Shown piece after piece: positions 45,320 to 54,210 of a stretch of 64,000 nt of DNA. This DNA is from CAXMST01 sp963793415 (GTDB taxonomy: Bacteria > Actinomycetota > Thermoleophilia > Solirubrobacterales > 70-9), in NCBI GenBank assembly GCA_963793415.1, contig CAWCAC010000002.1, positions 868,001 to 932,000 on the forward strand, in the 5' to 3' direction. Positions within the stretch are counted from its first letter, which is position 1. Every line of letters begins with the position of its first letter. The notes under the pieces are model-generated. The model was not told the origin of the DNA, did no database searches, and saw only the letters and a program-made list of their open reading frames with translations. Both the position numbers and the translations under genes were made by a program.

Positions 45320-47250
45320 TCGCCCACCTCCCGTCCGAGGCGGCAGTCGGCGCCGCCGACCTTGCGGGCGTCGTAGACGACGATGTCGCCGCTGTCAAAG
45401 GCGCGCCCGACCGGGCAGACTTCGTCGAACTTGACCAGCGCCTCCTCGCTCGGCGGCGTCGTGTGGGCGTATCCGTCGGGCTCGTCGCGCTCGAAGTAGA
45501 CGCCGACCGCAGGCAGCCCGTCGGCGAGCCGCTTGTCGATGACGAGCCAGGTCAGGTCGTCCTCGACCAACGCCTTGTGCACCCGCGGGTCGATCTGATC
45601 GGAGGTGATTACGTCGGGAACGAAGTAGCCGTCGACGGTGCCGCCCTGCGGGTCGAGGCGCCCGATCGATCCGACCAGCAGCGCGTTGGCGCGATCGGTC
45701 AGGACGCGGCTGCGCGGGTCGATCCAGTCGCGCGCCCAGAAGGCAGCCTCCCTCCCCTCCCGCTCGACCGAGCGCGGGTCTGCGACCACGAGGTAGGGGC
45801 CGGGCAGGCGCGAGTAGCGCGCCCAGCCGATCACCACGCCGCCCATGAACATGACCGCGGCTGCGGCGAGCGCCGCGATCGTGACGGGGCGGGCGAGGTT
45901 GGCCCGCGCGCCGGCTGCCACCCGCTCCCGGATCGCCCCGGCGGCGACCGCGGCGAGGAAGGCGACGCCGATGAAGACGAACTCGGAGGCGCGGTTGGAG
46001 ATCTCGGTCCCCGCCTGGGTCAGGCGCAGCGCGAGGCTGACCGGATAGAGGATCGCCGCGAGCACGAGCACCGTCCGCAGCGGCGTCAGCTTGTGGCGCA
46101 GCTTCCAGATCCCGATAGCGGTGGCCGCCAGCGCGATCAGGATCGAGGCGACGCCGATCGCCCGCTCGCTGGTAGGTGTCACCGTTGTCCCGGCCGCCAT
46201 GAAGACGCGCTTCGCGCCCGACTCCCCCGCGATCAGGTCCAGCAGGGCGCTGCCCGCCTTGCCGAAGACGGGCCCCAGATAGCCGCCAGTGATCGGCGCG
46301 ACGAGCAGGCCCCAGGCGGCGATGATCGCGATGCCCGCCCCGAACAGCAGCCACAGGTCGCGCCGCGGCTCGCCCCCGCTCCGTCGCGCCGTCCATGTGT
46401 CGAGCACCGCCCACACGAACAGGCACGCGAGCAGCGCGTAGGAGGTCATCGGGTGACAGACGATCCCTACCCCGAGCAGAATCAGGGCGAGGATCCGCGC
46501 GGCGTGGCCCGCCGCCCGGCCGAGCGCGGGAGCGCTCGCCATCAGCGCCAGGACGAAGACAGCGATCGGCAGCGCGAAGGACTCATAGGCCCACTGCGAG
46601 TCGAAGAAGAGGAAGTTCGGGTTGGTCGCGTAGAGGGCGGCGCCGAGAGCCGCGATCGGGCGCGGGGCGACGCGCTCGAAGAGCAGGAAGATCCCGATCA
46701 TCAGCAGTATCCGCGCGGTCCCGATCACGGCCAGCGCCGAGGTGAAGATTGAGAGCCCCGTGACCGAGGAGACCGCGTCGGTCGTCAGTTCGAGGCCGGG
46801 GTAGAAGGGATGAACGGGGATCAGCGGGTTCGTGTGGAAGGGGTCGCCCAGCAGCGCGATGTCCTCGGTCGTCCGCAGCGTCGAGAACTCGTCGTGGAAG
46901 GTGAAGTAGAGAGGGCTGTGAACGACCTTGACGAGGTACAGGGCGAGGCCGAGCAGGACGAGCAGAATCACCGCCTCCCCGCGTGAGCGGGCCCGCCAGG
47001 CGCCGAGCGCGCCGGCGAGGAAGATCACCGCGACTCCGATCCACTCGAGCAGGTAGGCGCTGCTCTCGCCGTTGCGGGCGCGGTCGGCGGCGACGGCGAC
47101 GACCGCGAGCCCGACGGCCATCGCCAGCGCCAGGATGGCGATTCGGATTGGGTCGACGCGCCCGCCCCGCAACCTCTCCTCGGCCCTCGCCTGGGGCCGG
47201 GGCTCGGGGACCGGCACGAAGGCCCGGGCCCCGGCTGCCGTCGCCCTCAT
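45316..47250 (-). CDS. Large multi-TM glycosyltransferase-like/polymerase-like membrane protein
   Basis: 644 residues. A cytoplasmic Arg/Pro-rich head of about 30 residues precedes about 13 TM helices. The early loop LYFTFHDEFSTLRTTEDIALLG has an acidic pair (HDE) like the catalytic loop of GT-C enzymes (PMT/ArnT type). The C-terminal extracytoplasmic part has WARDWIDPRSRVLTDRANALL and CPVGRAFDSGDIVVYDAR. It could add lipid-linked sugars, or polymerise repeat units, outside the membrane. It shares four-base overlaps with both neighbours. Confidence 0.72.
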   Translation of the reverse strand: MRATAAGARAFVPVPEPRPQARAEERLRGGRVDPIRIAILALAMAVGLAVVAVAADRARNGESSAYLLEWIGVAVIFLAGALGAWRARSRGEAVILLVLLGLALYLVKVVHSPLYFTFHDEFSTLRTTEDIALLGDPFHTNPLIPVHPFYPGLELTTDAVSSVTGLSIFTSALAVIGTARILLMIGIFLLFERVAPRPIAALGAALYATNPNFLFFDSQWAYESFALPIAVFVLALMASAPALGRAAGHAARILALILLGVGIVCHPMTSYALLACLFVWAVLDTWTARRSGGEPRRDLWLLFGAGIAIIAAWGLLVAPITGGYLGPVFGKAGSALLDLIAGESGAKRVFMAAGTTVTPTSERAIGVASILIALAATAIGIWKLRHKLTPLRTVLVLAAILYPVSLALRLTQAGTEISNRASEFVFIGVAFLAAVAAGAIRERVAAGARANLARPVTIAALAAAAVMFMGGVVIGWARYSRLPGPYLVVADPRSVEREGREAAFWARDWIDPRSRVLTDRANALLVGSIGRLDPQGGTVDGYFVPDVITSDQIDPRVHKALVEDDLTWLVIDKRLADGLPAVGVYFERDEPDGYAHTTPPSEEALVKFDEVCPVGRAFDSGDIVVYDARKVGGADCRLGREVGE

Positions 47251-48578
47251 CTCCTCGCGGCCCTTCGGCTCTTCGCGTAGGCGAACGGCCCGCGTGCGAT
47301 ACCGGCGAGCTCGGCGCGGCGCAGCTCCTTCGGGTACGCGGCGCTCTGCGCCTCGTTCTTCGGCGAGCGGTCGCTGAGCAGGAACCAGAGCGCGTAGGGT
47401 CCGCGGCGGGCGATCTCGAGCAGCGCCCGTGGATCGTGGGCGACGGCGCTCGTCATCGCCGCGGCGAGATCGACGCCGTAGTCGTGGATGTGGCGGCGCA
47501 GCTGGTCGTACTCGGCGCGGTCGCGGTGGAAGCAGATCGCGCCCGGCTCGTAGGCGATCCCGTGCCCGGCCCGCGCCAGCCGCAGGAACAGCTCGAGGTC
47601 CTCGCCGCCAAGCGCCGGCGTGCCCGGGCCGAGAGCCGGGTCGAAGCCGCCGACTTCGAGGAAGGCCTCGCGGCGGAAGGCGACGCTGTTGCCGGAGCCG
47701 AAGCTGCCGGCGTTGTAGGGGAAGAGCGGGTTGTCGGGACGGTTCGGGCCTAGGTCCCAGACATGGCGCTCGAAGCCCTTCGCGAAGCCGCCGAACTGCT
47801 GGAACAGGAGCTGGGCCGGGGTGTCGAGCTCAGCCGGCAGGACCAGCCCGGTGACGAAGCCGACGCCCGGCGCGGCGTCGAAACCGCGAATCAGCTCGGT
47901 CAGCCAGTGCGGGTCAACTGCGACGTCGTCGTCGGTGACGGCGACGAACTCGCCCCGCGCGCGCTCCACGCCGAGGTTGCGGGCGTTGCTCGCCCCGCGC
48001 GCCTCACAGGTCTCGTAGCGGACCGAGTCACGGTCGCCGTAGCGCGACTCGACCAGCTCGCGGGTCCCGGGCTCCGATGGCGCGTTGTCGACGACGAGGA
48101 TCTCGTGCGCGTCCGCCGGGTACTCGAGCTCGAGTAGCGAGTCGACGCAGCGGCCGATCACCTCCGGGCGGCGAGCGGTCGCGATCACGACCGATGCCTG
48201 CGGCGGGTCCGCGAGGACGGCGCGGCGGCCAGCCTGGCAGGCGGGCTCGTCCACGGCGAGCGCCGGGCCGGGCCCAGTCCCCGGGTCGATCCCGTCGGCG
48301 GCGAGATGGGCCGCCAGCTCGCCGCCAAGCTCGGCCCGGACCCGGGCGGTCAGCGCCCCAGGCTCGATCCCGGCCGGCGTCATCGGCAGCTCGACCTGAC
48401 CGAGCGGGTAGTCGTGCAGCCGCAGGAGGACGCGGGCCGCCTCGTAGACGTGGCCGTCAGGCATCGTGCGGGGCGCGAGCGCCGGGATCGGCTGTGAGAG
48501 CTCGACCTGCTCCAATTGCAGGGCAACCTCTCCGGAGCCGGCATCGCGACCGGGCCCACTATGGCGACCGACAGTCAT
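47247..48578 (-). CDS. Glycosyltransferase family 2 with N-terminal accessory region
   Basis: 443 residues. The first 125 residues are not typical of GT2 and contain LSQPIPALAPR, VYEAARVLLRLHDYPLGQVELP and AHLAADGIDPGTG. The catalytic domain begins at ASVVIATARRPEVIGRCVDS, with EILVVDNAPSEP and FVAVTDDDVAVDPHWL carrying the metal site. The late LGGEDLELFLRLARAG is the usual GT2 acceptor segment. This N-terminal region is common in actinobacterial polysaccharide clusters ('QVEL' proteins). It leads the downstream operon (47247 to 42184). Confidence 0.85.
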   Translation of the reverse strand: MTVGRHSGPGRDAGSGEVALQLEQVELSQPIPALAPRTMPDGHVYEAARVLLRLHDYPLGQVELPMTPAGIEPGALTARVRAELGGELAAHLAADGIDPGTGPGPALAVDEPACQAGRRAVLADPPQASVVIATARRPEVIGRCVDSLLELEYPADAHEILVVDNAPSEPGTRELVESRYGDRDSVRYETCEARGASNARNLGVERARGEFVAVTDDDVAVDPHWLTELIRGFDAAPGVGFVTGLVLPAELDTPAQLLFQQFGGFAKGFERHVWDLGPNRPDNPLFPYNAGSFGSGNSVAFRREAFLEVGGFDPALGPGTPALGGEDLELFLRLARAGHGIAYEPGAICFHRDRAEYDQLRRHIHDYGVDLAAAMTSAVAHDPRALLEIARRGPYALWFLLSDRSPKNEAQSAAYPKELRRAELAGIARGPFAYAKSRRAARR

Positions 48579-48601
48579 ACGGGGAGAGTACGGACGTAAC
48601 C

Positions 48602-49933
48602 GTGGACTCCGACCGCCCAGAACCCCCGATCGAGCTAGGTGAAGAGCCGCAGGGCGCGGAAGGCCACTCTCTGCTCCGGAACAGCGTCTTCATCATGTTC
48701 ACGACTGGGATCAACTCGATCCTCGGCTACGCGTTCTGGGTGATCGCGGCACGGTCGTTCTCTACCGAGGAAATCGGCGTCGCCGGCGCCCTGATCTCGG
48801 CGATGACGCTGGTCGCCGTCGTCGCCGACCTCGGCACGAGCCGCGGCCTCGTCCAGCGCCTGCCGCGGCAGCACAACGACCGGGAGTGGTCCCGGACCCT
48901 GACCGCGAGCGCCGTGACAGGCTTCGTCGCCGGACTGGCAATCGGTGTGATCACGGCGGCGCTGATCCTGCCATCGATCTCGGGCGACCTCGAACTGAGC
49001 GGCGACTCGCCCCTGCATGTCCTCCTGTTCGCCGTCGGCGTCTCGGTCTGGAGCCTCTCGGTGATCACCGACTACCTGTTCATCGCCGAGCGACGGACGG
49101 GGAGCATGGTCGCCCGCAGTCTGATCTTCAGCGCCGTCCGCCTGGTGCTGCTCGCGGCGGTGCTCTTGACGGTCGACGGCGGCGCGCTCGCGATCTTCGG
49201 AATCTGGGTCGGCGCGACCGCCGCCTCGATCCTGCTCGCCTGGCTGGTGCTGCTGCCCCGCCTCGGCCGCATCTTCCGGCCGCAGGTCAGAGCGGTGCCG
49301 GAGACGGTGCAGACGATGATCCGGCCGTACGCCGGCAACTACGTGATCACGGTCGGCGACATGCTGCCCCAGTTCCTGCTGCCGGTGATGGTCCTGGCGC
49401 TGCTCTCGCCGACAGAGAACGCGTACTTCTACGTGACGTGGCTGCTCGGCGCTGGCTTCTTCACGGTCTCCTCCTCGATCTCGACCGCGCTGTTCGCGGA
49501 GGGCGTCCACGACCCGAAGCGGATCGCCGAGCAGGTGCGCTCGGCGGCGAGGATCACGACCGTCCTGCTCGTGCCCGCGATGACGATCTTCATCGTCTTC
49601 GGCGAGCAGATCCTCGACCTGTTCGGCGGCGACTACTCCGAGGCCGGCTACACGCTGCTCGTGATCCTGACCGCCTCGGCCGTGCCCGACGCGATCGTGA
49701 ACATCTACATCGCGCGCCTGCGCGCGATCGAGCGGCTGACGATGCCCGGCGTCGTCAGCGTCGGCCGCGCCGTGATCACGCTCGGGCTCGCCGCGGTGCT
49801 GATCCCCGACATGGGAATCGAGGGCGCCGGTGTTGCCTGGCTCGTGGCCCAGGTGGCGATGACGGTGGTAGCGCTGATCGAGACGCTGATCACGCGCAGC
49901 CGGCCCGGCGCCGCCGCGCCGGCCGGCGCCTAG
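48602..49933 (+). CDS. Wzx-type polysaccharide flippase (oligosaccharide flippase family)
   Basis: 443 residues from a GTG at 48602 (GGGGAGAG upstream). About 12-14 TM helices are visible, starting SVFIMFTTGINSILGYAFWVIAAR (in part). The early YAFWVIAARSFSTEEIGVAG motif is a hallmark of the MVF/PST family. It should flip lipid-linked oligosaccharide units across the membrane for the surrounding glycosyltransferases. It is divergent from GT2 (47247-48578) across 23 bases and convergent with the deacetylase gene. Confidence 0.88.
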   Translation: MDSDRPEPPIELGEEPQGAEGHSLLRNSVFIMFTTGINSILGYAFWVIAARSFSTEEIGVAGALISAMTLVAVVADLGTSRGLVQRLPRQHNDREWSRTLTASAVTGFVAGLAIGVITAALILPSISGDLELSGDSPLHVLLFAVGVSVWSLSVITDYLFIAERRTGSMVARSLIFSAVRLVLLAAVLLTVDGGALAIFGIWVGATAASILLAWLVLLPRLGRIFRPQVRAVPETVQTMIRPYAGNYVITVGDMLPQFLLPVMVLALLSPTENAYFYVTWLLGAGFFTVSSSISTALFAEGVHDPKRIAEQVRSAARITTVLLVPAMTIFIVFGEQILDLFGGDYSEAGYTLLVILTASAVPDAIVNIYIARLRAIERLTMPGVVSVGRAVITLGLAAVLIPDMGIEGAGVAWLVAQVAMTVVALIETLITRSRPGAAAPAGA

Positions 49934-49952
49934 CTGGGCCGCGGACCGGCGC

Positions 49953-50894
49953 CTAGTTCGGGCGGGAGCGAGCGCCGGGGCCGGACGCAGCCCACAGGCG
50001 CGTCGACTGCAGAACTCGCATCGGCCGGGTAAGTCGCAGCCGCAGATGCCGGTCGCTGTCCTCGCGCGAGACGAAGACGCGCGGGAAGCGGAGCGGCTCG
50101 CCGCCGTGATGGTCGGGCAGGACGCCGGCGCCGGCCGTGTAGCCGGCGGCGCGGGCGGCATCGACGACGCGGCAGTCGACGTCCCCGTAGGGGTAGGCGA
50201 TCGAGGTGCAGGTGCCCAGCCGCTCGGCGATCGCGGCACGTGAGTCGCCGAGCTCGGCGGCCAACCCGGCATCGGAGAGCGTGGTCAGGTGCCGGTGATC
50301 GACGGAGTGCGAGCCGATCTCCCAGCCGGCGTCGTGGAGGGCCGCGAGATCGTCCCACCCCATCGGCGCCAGCTCGGTCTCGTGCGGCGTGCCGGCCCAT
50401 CGCTCGAGCCCGCGCCAGGCGACAGCGTCCTCTTTGCCGATGAACCCCGTCGCCACGAACGCGGTCCCGGGGATCCCGAGCCCGGCCAGGACCGGCGCCG
50501 CGAGCTCGACCACCGACCGCAGACCGTCGTCGAAGGTGACCGCGAGCGTCCGCCGCGAGGGTGGCGCCGTCACGGCTTCGGTGAAGCTGGCCGGCTCCCA
50601 GCCGTCGCGGAGCAGGCGGACGAGCTGCTGCTCGAGCCGCGCCGACTCGAGGGCACCGGGGTACTCCCAATCAGTACTTACCGCGTGGTAGCAGAGGGCG
50701 AGCACGTCCCCCGGGGGTTCGCTCATCGAACCCTTGTACCTGATGCCCGGCCGGCTCGTTCTGCGGCTCGAACGGCGAAACCCTGCCTTCTTGCCGCGGT
50801 TGCTGGCGGCTGCCTGAGCCTTGGCTTCGTTGCGCTTCCTTGTGGCAGCTGCCTTCTTGGCGGCGGCGCTGCGATCAGCTTTGGTTTGGGCCAT
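49953..50894 (-). CDS. NodB-type polysaccharide deacetylase with basic Ala/Lys-rich head
   Basis: 313 residues from the ATG at 50894 (AGGAG six bases upstream). Residues 1-55 are Ala/Lys/Arg-rich (SAAAKKAAATRKRNEAKAQA), like small H1-type basic proteins of this lineage. The NodB domain starts near Met57. It has LCYHAVST, TFDDG (120-124), the metal-binding HSVDHRH, and AYPYGDVDC. An alternative ATG at 50726 would give a 257-residue enzyme without the basic head but has a weak ribosome binding site. It should deacetylate N-acetylated polysaccharide at the surface or in the cytoplasm; no signal peptide is seen. Confidence 0.82.
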   Translation of the reverse strand: MAQTKADRSAAAKKAAATRKRNEAKAQAAASNRGKKAGFRRSSRRTSRPGIRYKGSMSEPPGDVLALCYHAVSTDWEYPGALESARLEQQLVRLLRDGWEPASFTEAVTAPPSRRTLAVTFDDGLRSVVELAAPVLAGLGIPGTAFVATGFIGKEDAVAWRGLERWAGTPHETELAPMGWDDLAALHDAGWEIGSHSVDHRHLTTLSDAGLAAELGDSRAAIAERLGTCTSIAYPYGDVDCRVVDAARAAGYTAGAGVLPDHHGGEPLRFPRVFVSREDSDRHLRLRLTRPMRVLQSTRLWAASGPGARSRPN

Positions 50895-51312
50895 GTGGGG
50901 CTCCTGGTTCCGGTTCTCTTTCGACGGACTCGCGTGCAACCCTCGACCGGGGGCGGCCAGCTTCTTTCCGCAGGGGCCGCGCGACGCGAACTAGGTGAAA
51001 GTACGGAGGCGGAGTCCGGCTTCTGCTGCGCCAGCGGATCCGGAATCCGCCTCGCGAGCTTGCGGGTGCCGTCGCCGTGGATCAGTACGCAGGCGATCTT
51101 CCCGGGCATCAGCGGCGCCGTCGGTCCAACGACGTGGAGGTCGTCGGAGTCGGGGAGCGTTGGGGCCGTACTAGGCGAGTTGCTCCTCCTGGGCCCCTGT
51201 GCGGGTTGACGAGCTGTCCGAGCCAAGCGCTCGCTGGCTCCGGCTGGTCCCACCGATTCAGGGGCGAGCCATTGACGCCTCGACGGAGCCCGACGGACCC
51301 CGCGGCTCCCCG

Positions 51313-51591
51313 ATGAAGGCGAAGCCTGGTCCTCGACGGCGGCGGGATCGATGGCGGCAGCGGTGTCTGTTCAAGACCTCCGAGTTCTGGATGGTCGTCG
51401 CAGTCATCGTCGGCATCCTCGTCAGCGCCGCAGCCATCAAGGGCGGAGACACCGCCGGCACGGACGAGTTCATAGCTCGCCAGGCATGGCTCTACGTCGC
51501 CATCGTCGCCGGCGCCTACGCGATCGGTCGCGGGCTGGCCAAGTCCGGTTCGAGCGATCCCTACACCGAGGATCGTGACGACCGCTCGTAG
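51313..51591 (+). CDS. Small two-TM membrane protein
   Basis: 92 residues from the ATG at 51313. A basic head (KPGPRRRRDRWRQRCLF) precedes KTSEFWMVVAVIVGILVSAA (TM1). WLYVAIVAGAYAIGRGLA is TM2, and the tail is acidic/Ser-rich. The TSEFW...YAIGRGLAK arrangement is one I have seen in small actinobacterial membrane proteins of unknown role. The 260 bases upstream (51052-51312) contain no supported gene. Confidence 0.6.
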   Translation: MKAKPGPRRRRDRWRQRCLFKTSEFWMVVAVIVGILVSAAAIKGGDTAGTDEFIARQAWLYVAIVAGAYAIGRGLAKSGSSDPYTEDRDDRS

Positions 51592-51618
51592 GTCGAACGT
51601 CCACGCGTAACGACGGCA

Positions 51619-51642
51619 CGGGCCACCCTTCGGGGTGGCCCG
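51619..51642 (+). terminator. Intrinsic terminator hairpin with UUCG loop
   Basis: CGGGCCACCC-TTCG-GGGTGGCCCG is a perfect 10-bp stem with a stabilising UUCG tetraloop. It extends further outward with mismatches (ACGACGG/CGTCGT). It lies 28 bases after the stop codon of the small membrane protein. Confidence 0.78.
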
Positions 51643-52334
51643 TCGTCCGTTAGAGAGCCCAGTCAGGACGCGTCAGTTCGCCCGGGCAGCGGCTCAGACG
51701 CCCGGCGGCTTCTTAGAACCCGGTGACTGGCCACAGCTCTCGGTGACCTGGCTAGCGCCGACACGTTTAGCGACGCAGCACGGGGCAGAACAACGGATAG
51801 GGCGGCCGACCTAGCTGACGAACCCAGGGCTCTCGCTGGTTGCGGCGGCCCGCCCTCCTTATCTGTCGATGAACTCCCTTCGAGTGGACAATTCTCCAGC
51901 AGAGCACGCGACTGCGGACGCCGGCCGGGAAATCGCTCGATCGATTTCGATGCTTTACGAGGAACGCTTCGGCAAGCAACACCCATCGCTTCTCTCGTAC
52001 GTTTTCGTGCTTGAGCCGACTGATCTCTTCGATAGCCAGTAGTTGGCGCGCGCCGGGATGGGTCTGGTCGAGCGGGTTCTGCAGACCGTGGTCGATCTCG
52101 TCGCGAGGCCCACCGAGGCAGGCGCATGGGATCTACCGGCGAATGGGTGGCTTGTGTGGTGGTCGAGCAGCGGCGAGCACGGCCGCTCAGGGGCTCCGGC
52201 GGCACCGCTTAACGAGCCCGATCGACGTATGGCGATTCGGGCAATGACGCTAACGGTCGTTCGCCCAGCGCGACTCGATCTTGCCGGACCGAATGCGGTG
52301 GTTGAAGCCTTGCTTGGCGAGCCGCAGTAGCGCC
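51643..52334. other. Gene-poor stretch with no supported gene
   Basis: About 690 bases with no reading frame that I would call. An open frame at 52043-52330 lacks a ribosome binding site, recognisable domain and normal codon pattern. The local sequence looks like eroded DNA between the terminator and a secreted-protein fragment. Confidence 0.5.
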
Positions 52335-52448
52335 TGGCTCCGCTTCAAGCTGACCAAGAAGCAGCGCAAGGCCGCCGGGGCTCAGGGCTCACCCGACGCC
52401 GAGGTGACGCTGCGCGCCGCCGACGGCCGGGTCCTGGATCGGGGTTGA
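52335..52448 (+). pseudogene. C-terminal fragment of a secreted repeat protein
   Basis: The frame reads WLRFKLTKKQRKAAGAQGSP, then EVTLRAADGRVLDRG and TGA (52446-52448). The LTKKQRK segment followed by a short beta strand is the usual tail of Thermoleophilia secreted proteins. No upstream part is in frame (a TAG at 52328-52330 precedes it). Confidence 0.4.
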
Positions 52449-52452
52449 TTCT

Positions 52453-53427
52453 CTAGTCGACGTTCTCGCTCGCTGAGGCTCCCGGACCGCGCCGCAGCCG
52501 CTCGCGAACCTGCTTCTGCGACCACTCGAACGGCTGGGTCTCCTCGATGAAGCTCGTCAGTTCGCGGACGAGCCGGTCGGGCGCGTCGAGCATCGGCCAG
52601 TGGCCTGAGCCCTCGATCTCAACGTAGCGGCTGTGTGCGACCAACTCGTGGGCGCGGCGGCCGTGCTCGACGGGAATCACCGGGTCCTCGTCCCCCCAGA
52701 TCAACAGCAGGGGGATCTGGTCGGCGAGGTAGATGCGGTCGAGTGCCGAGACCTTCTGGCCGTCGGGGCCGATCACGCTGCGCATCGTGTCGAGGAATGC
52801 GTCGCGGGCACCCTGGTGAATCAGTGAGGCGTAGCCGCGGGCGAACTCGGCCAGGTCTGGTCCCGCCTCGCGTCCAAGCCTGGCCGCCACCGACTGAACA
52901 GCATCGCCGGCGCGCACCGACCACTCGCGCGCGAGCAACGGCAGCACCCACTCCGACCCCGGCAGGGTGGCCGCGCGCAGCAGGGGGTGGACCTCCTTGC
53001 CGAGTCCGCCGGAAGAGATCAGCGCCATTCGCTCCACGTATTCGGGGAAGAGGTAGGAGAACTGCATCGCGATCCCGCCGCCGAGCGAGTGGCCGACGAC
53101 GGTGCCGCGCTCGAAGCCAAGCACCGCCAGCAGGTCGCGGACCCCGGCGGCGTAGGCACCTAGTGAGTAGTCGCCTCTGGGTTTGGCCGAGCGGCCGTGG
53201 CCGATCATGTCGGGGGCGATCACGGTGTAGCGCTCGGCGAGCTTTGGCATCACATCGCGCCACGCATCCGAGGTTGATGTGACCCCGTGGAGCAGCACCA
53301 GCAGCGGTCCCTCGCCGGCGGCCTGAAAGCCAACCGTGTGTCCGTGCAGGGTGACCTCCTCGTAGGGCCCGAGGGGCTCGCCGGGGGCGCCCCAGGTTGC
53401 GGGCTTCTGAGGCGGTGTCTCCTCCAT
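52453..53427 (-). CDS. Alpha/beta hydrolase with Ser nucleophile
   Basis: 324 residues from the ATG at 53427 (AGGAAG upstream). The oxyanion loop is LLVLLHGVTSTSDAWRDVM, the nucleophile elbow VVGHSLGGGIAMQF (Ser), and the acid/His region includes LLIWGDEDPVIPVEH and EIEGSGHWPMLDAP. All triad residues are present. The long tail (PFEWSQKQVRERLRRG) is unusual. The class covers C-C hydrolases and esterases; the substrate is unknown. It ends four bases after the fragment at 52335 and its start faces tRNA fragment D. Confidence 0.85.
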   Translation of the reverse strand: MEETPPQKPATWGAPGEPLGPYEEVTLHGHTVGFQAAGEGPLLVLLHGVTSTSDAWRDVMPKLAERYTVIAPDMIGHGRSAKPRGDYSLGAYAAGVRDLLAVLGFERGTVVGHSLGGGIAMQFSYLFPEYVERMALISSGGLGKEVHPLLRAATLPGSEWVLPLLAREWSVRAGDAVQSVAARLGREAGPDLAEFARGYASLIHQGARDAFLDTMRSVIGPDGQKVSALDRIYLADQIPLLLIWGDEDPVIPVEHGRRAHELVAHSRYVEIEGSGHWPMLDAPDRLVRELTSFIEETQPFEWSQKQVRERLRRGPGASASENVD

Positions 53428-53673
53428 CGGGCTGCTTCCTTTCGCTCTGGGTTCCAAGCGCCTGGACTTGCCAAGATCACACTTAGCCCGGTTGCTCCAG
53501 GATCTTGCCTGCTTCTAGCGGCTGGCGCTACCCGATCACAAGCCAACGCGGCCCTCCCCCGTTAGGCGATGAGGAGATCCACATCGGTCGCGAGACGCGT
53601 GCGGCCGCATCTTGCTCGCTGGGGCACGCCGCAGTTGAGAGTGCGAGCTCAGCGCGGTCTAGTGACCTTGAAG

Positions 53674-53893
53674 CTTCGAAACCGAAGGTCACAGGTTCGA
53701 ATCCTGTCGGGCGCACTGACCGTGGCGCCACAAGCCGCGTGGGCATGCGGTGTAGGCAACTTCCTCCGAATACCGCCCAAATGGCCGAAACCGCCGAACC
53801 GCACGGATATGCGGAGCGTGACCATCGCGCAGACGCCCCTTGGATAAAGAGGTTGCGGCCTCTTCGCTAGGCCTCACCTTCGCGCAGAGCCTC
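53674..53893 (+). repeat. tRNA-Arg 3' fragment plus arm, copy D
   Basis: Bases 53674-53715 match the tRNA-Arg 3' end with one change in the anticodon loop (CTTCG for CTACG). The arm starts CTGACC and belongs to the D/E/F subfamily. It has GCGTGGGCATGCGG, then GCACGGATATGCGG, GACCATCGCGCAG (single, not tandem) and ACCTTCGCGCAG (53876-53887). The 250 bases upstream of the fragment hold no supported gene. Confidence 0.82.
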
Positions 53894-53894
53894 G

Positions 53895-54113
53895 CTAGGT
53901 CGATGACGAGGGCTCGGGGATATCGAGTTGCCGGCAGACGGCGCGCACCGTCCCGGGCTTGATCTCACGGTGGCGCGGCACGGTTGTCGGCGCGCCGCTC
54001 GGCCCGCCGCCATTTCGCATGGCGTCCGCCTTCGCCGACGAAGGTGCAGCCGTGCTCGCGGAGGTATTGCCCGAGATCACGCCGCTTTACGAGGCGACGT
54101 GAGCGTCAGCGAT
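53895..54113 (-). pseudogene. Frameshifted HicA toxin gene
   Basis: One frame carries the HicA N-terminal part (KRRDLGQYLREHGCTFVGEG, GRHAKW). The next frame carries the C-terminal TTVPRHREIKPG and AVCRQLDIPEP, with a TAG at 53895-53897. The ordered match to HicA, including the active-site His region, is good, but one base is out of phase near 53990 and no start codon precedes the first frame. It is separated from hicB by a cupredoxin gene. Confidence 0.68.
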
Positions 54114-54210
54114 TCGCTGCCGGGGGAGGGGGCGCATTCTCGCCCCCGCCGAGGCGCTGCTCGAGGCGAAGCCCGCTTAGCGCAGGGAGGGCCGGCGTCG
54201 GCCGGGGCGG

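Noticed and set aside
49923..49957. Repeated CCGGCGCCTAG at the ends of the flippase and just before the deacetylase end
   Set aside because: Two copies of a short GC-rich string around stop codons; no further symmetry and likely chance.
53663..53693. GTGACCTT...AAGGTCAC inverted repeat spanning tRNA fragment D
   Set aside because: The right half is part of the tRNA sequence in every copy; only D has a complementary left half, so it is probably coincidental.
53528..53746. Short frames reading RPTGFEPVTFGF or ARQDSNL at each tRNA fragment
   Set aside because: These are translations of the antisense strand of the tRNA T-arm and anticodon region (TTCGAACCTGTGACCTTCGG), a known source of spurious proteins. 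They are useful only as markers of the fragments.
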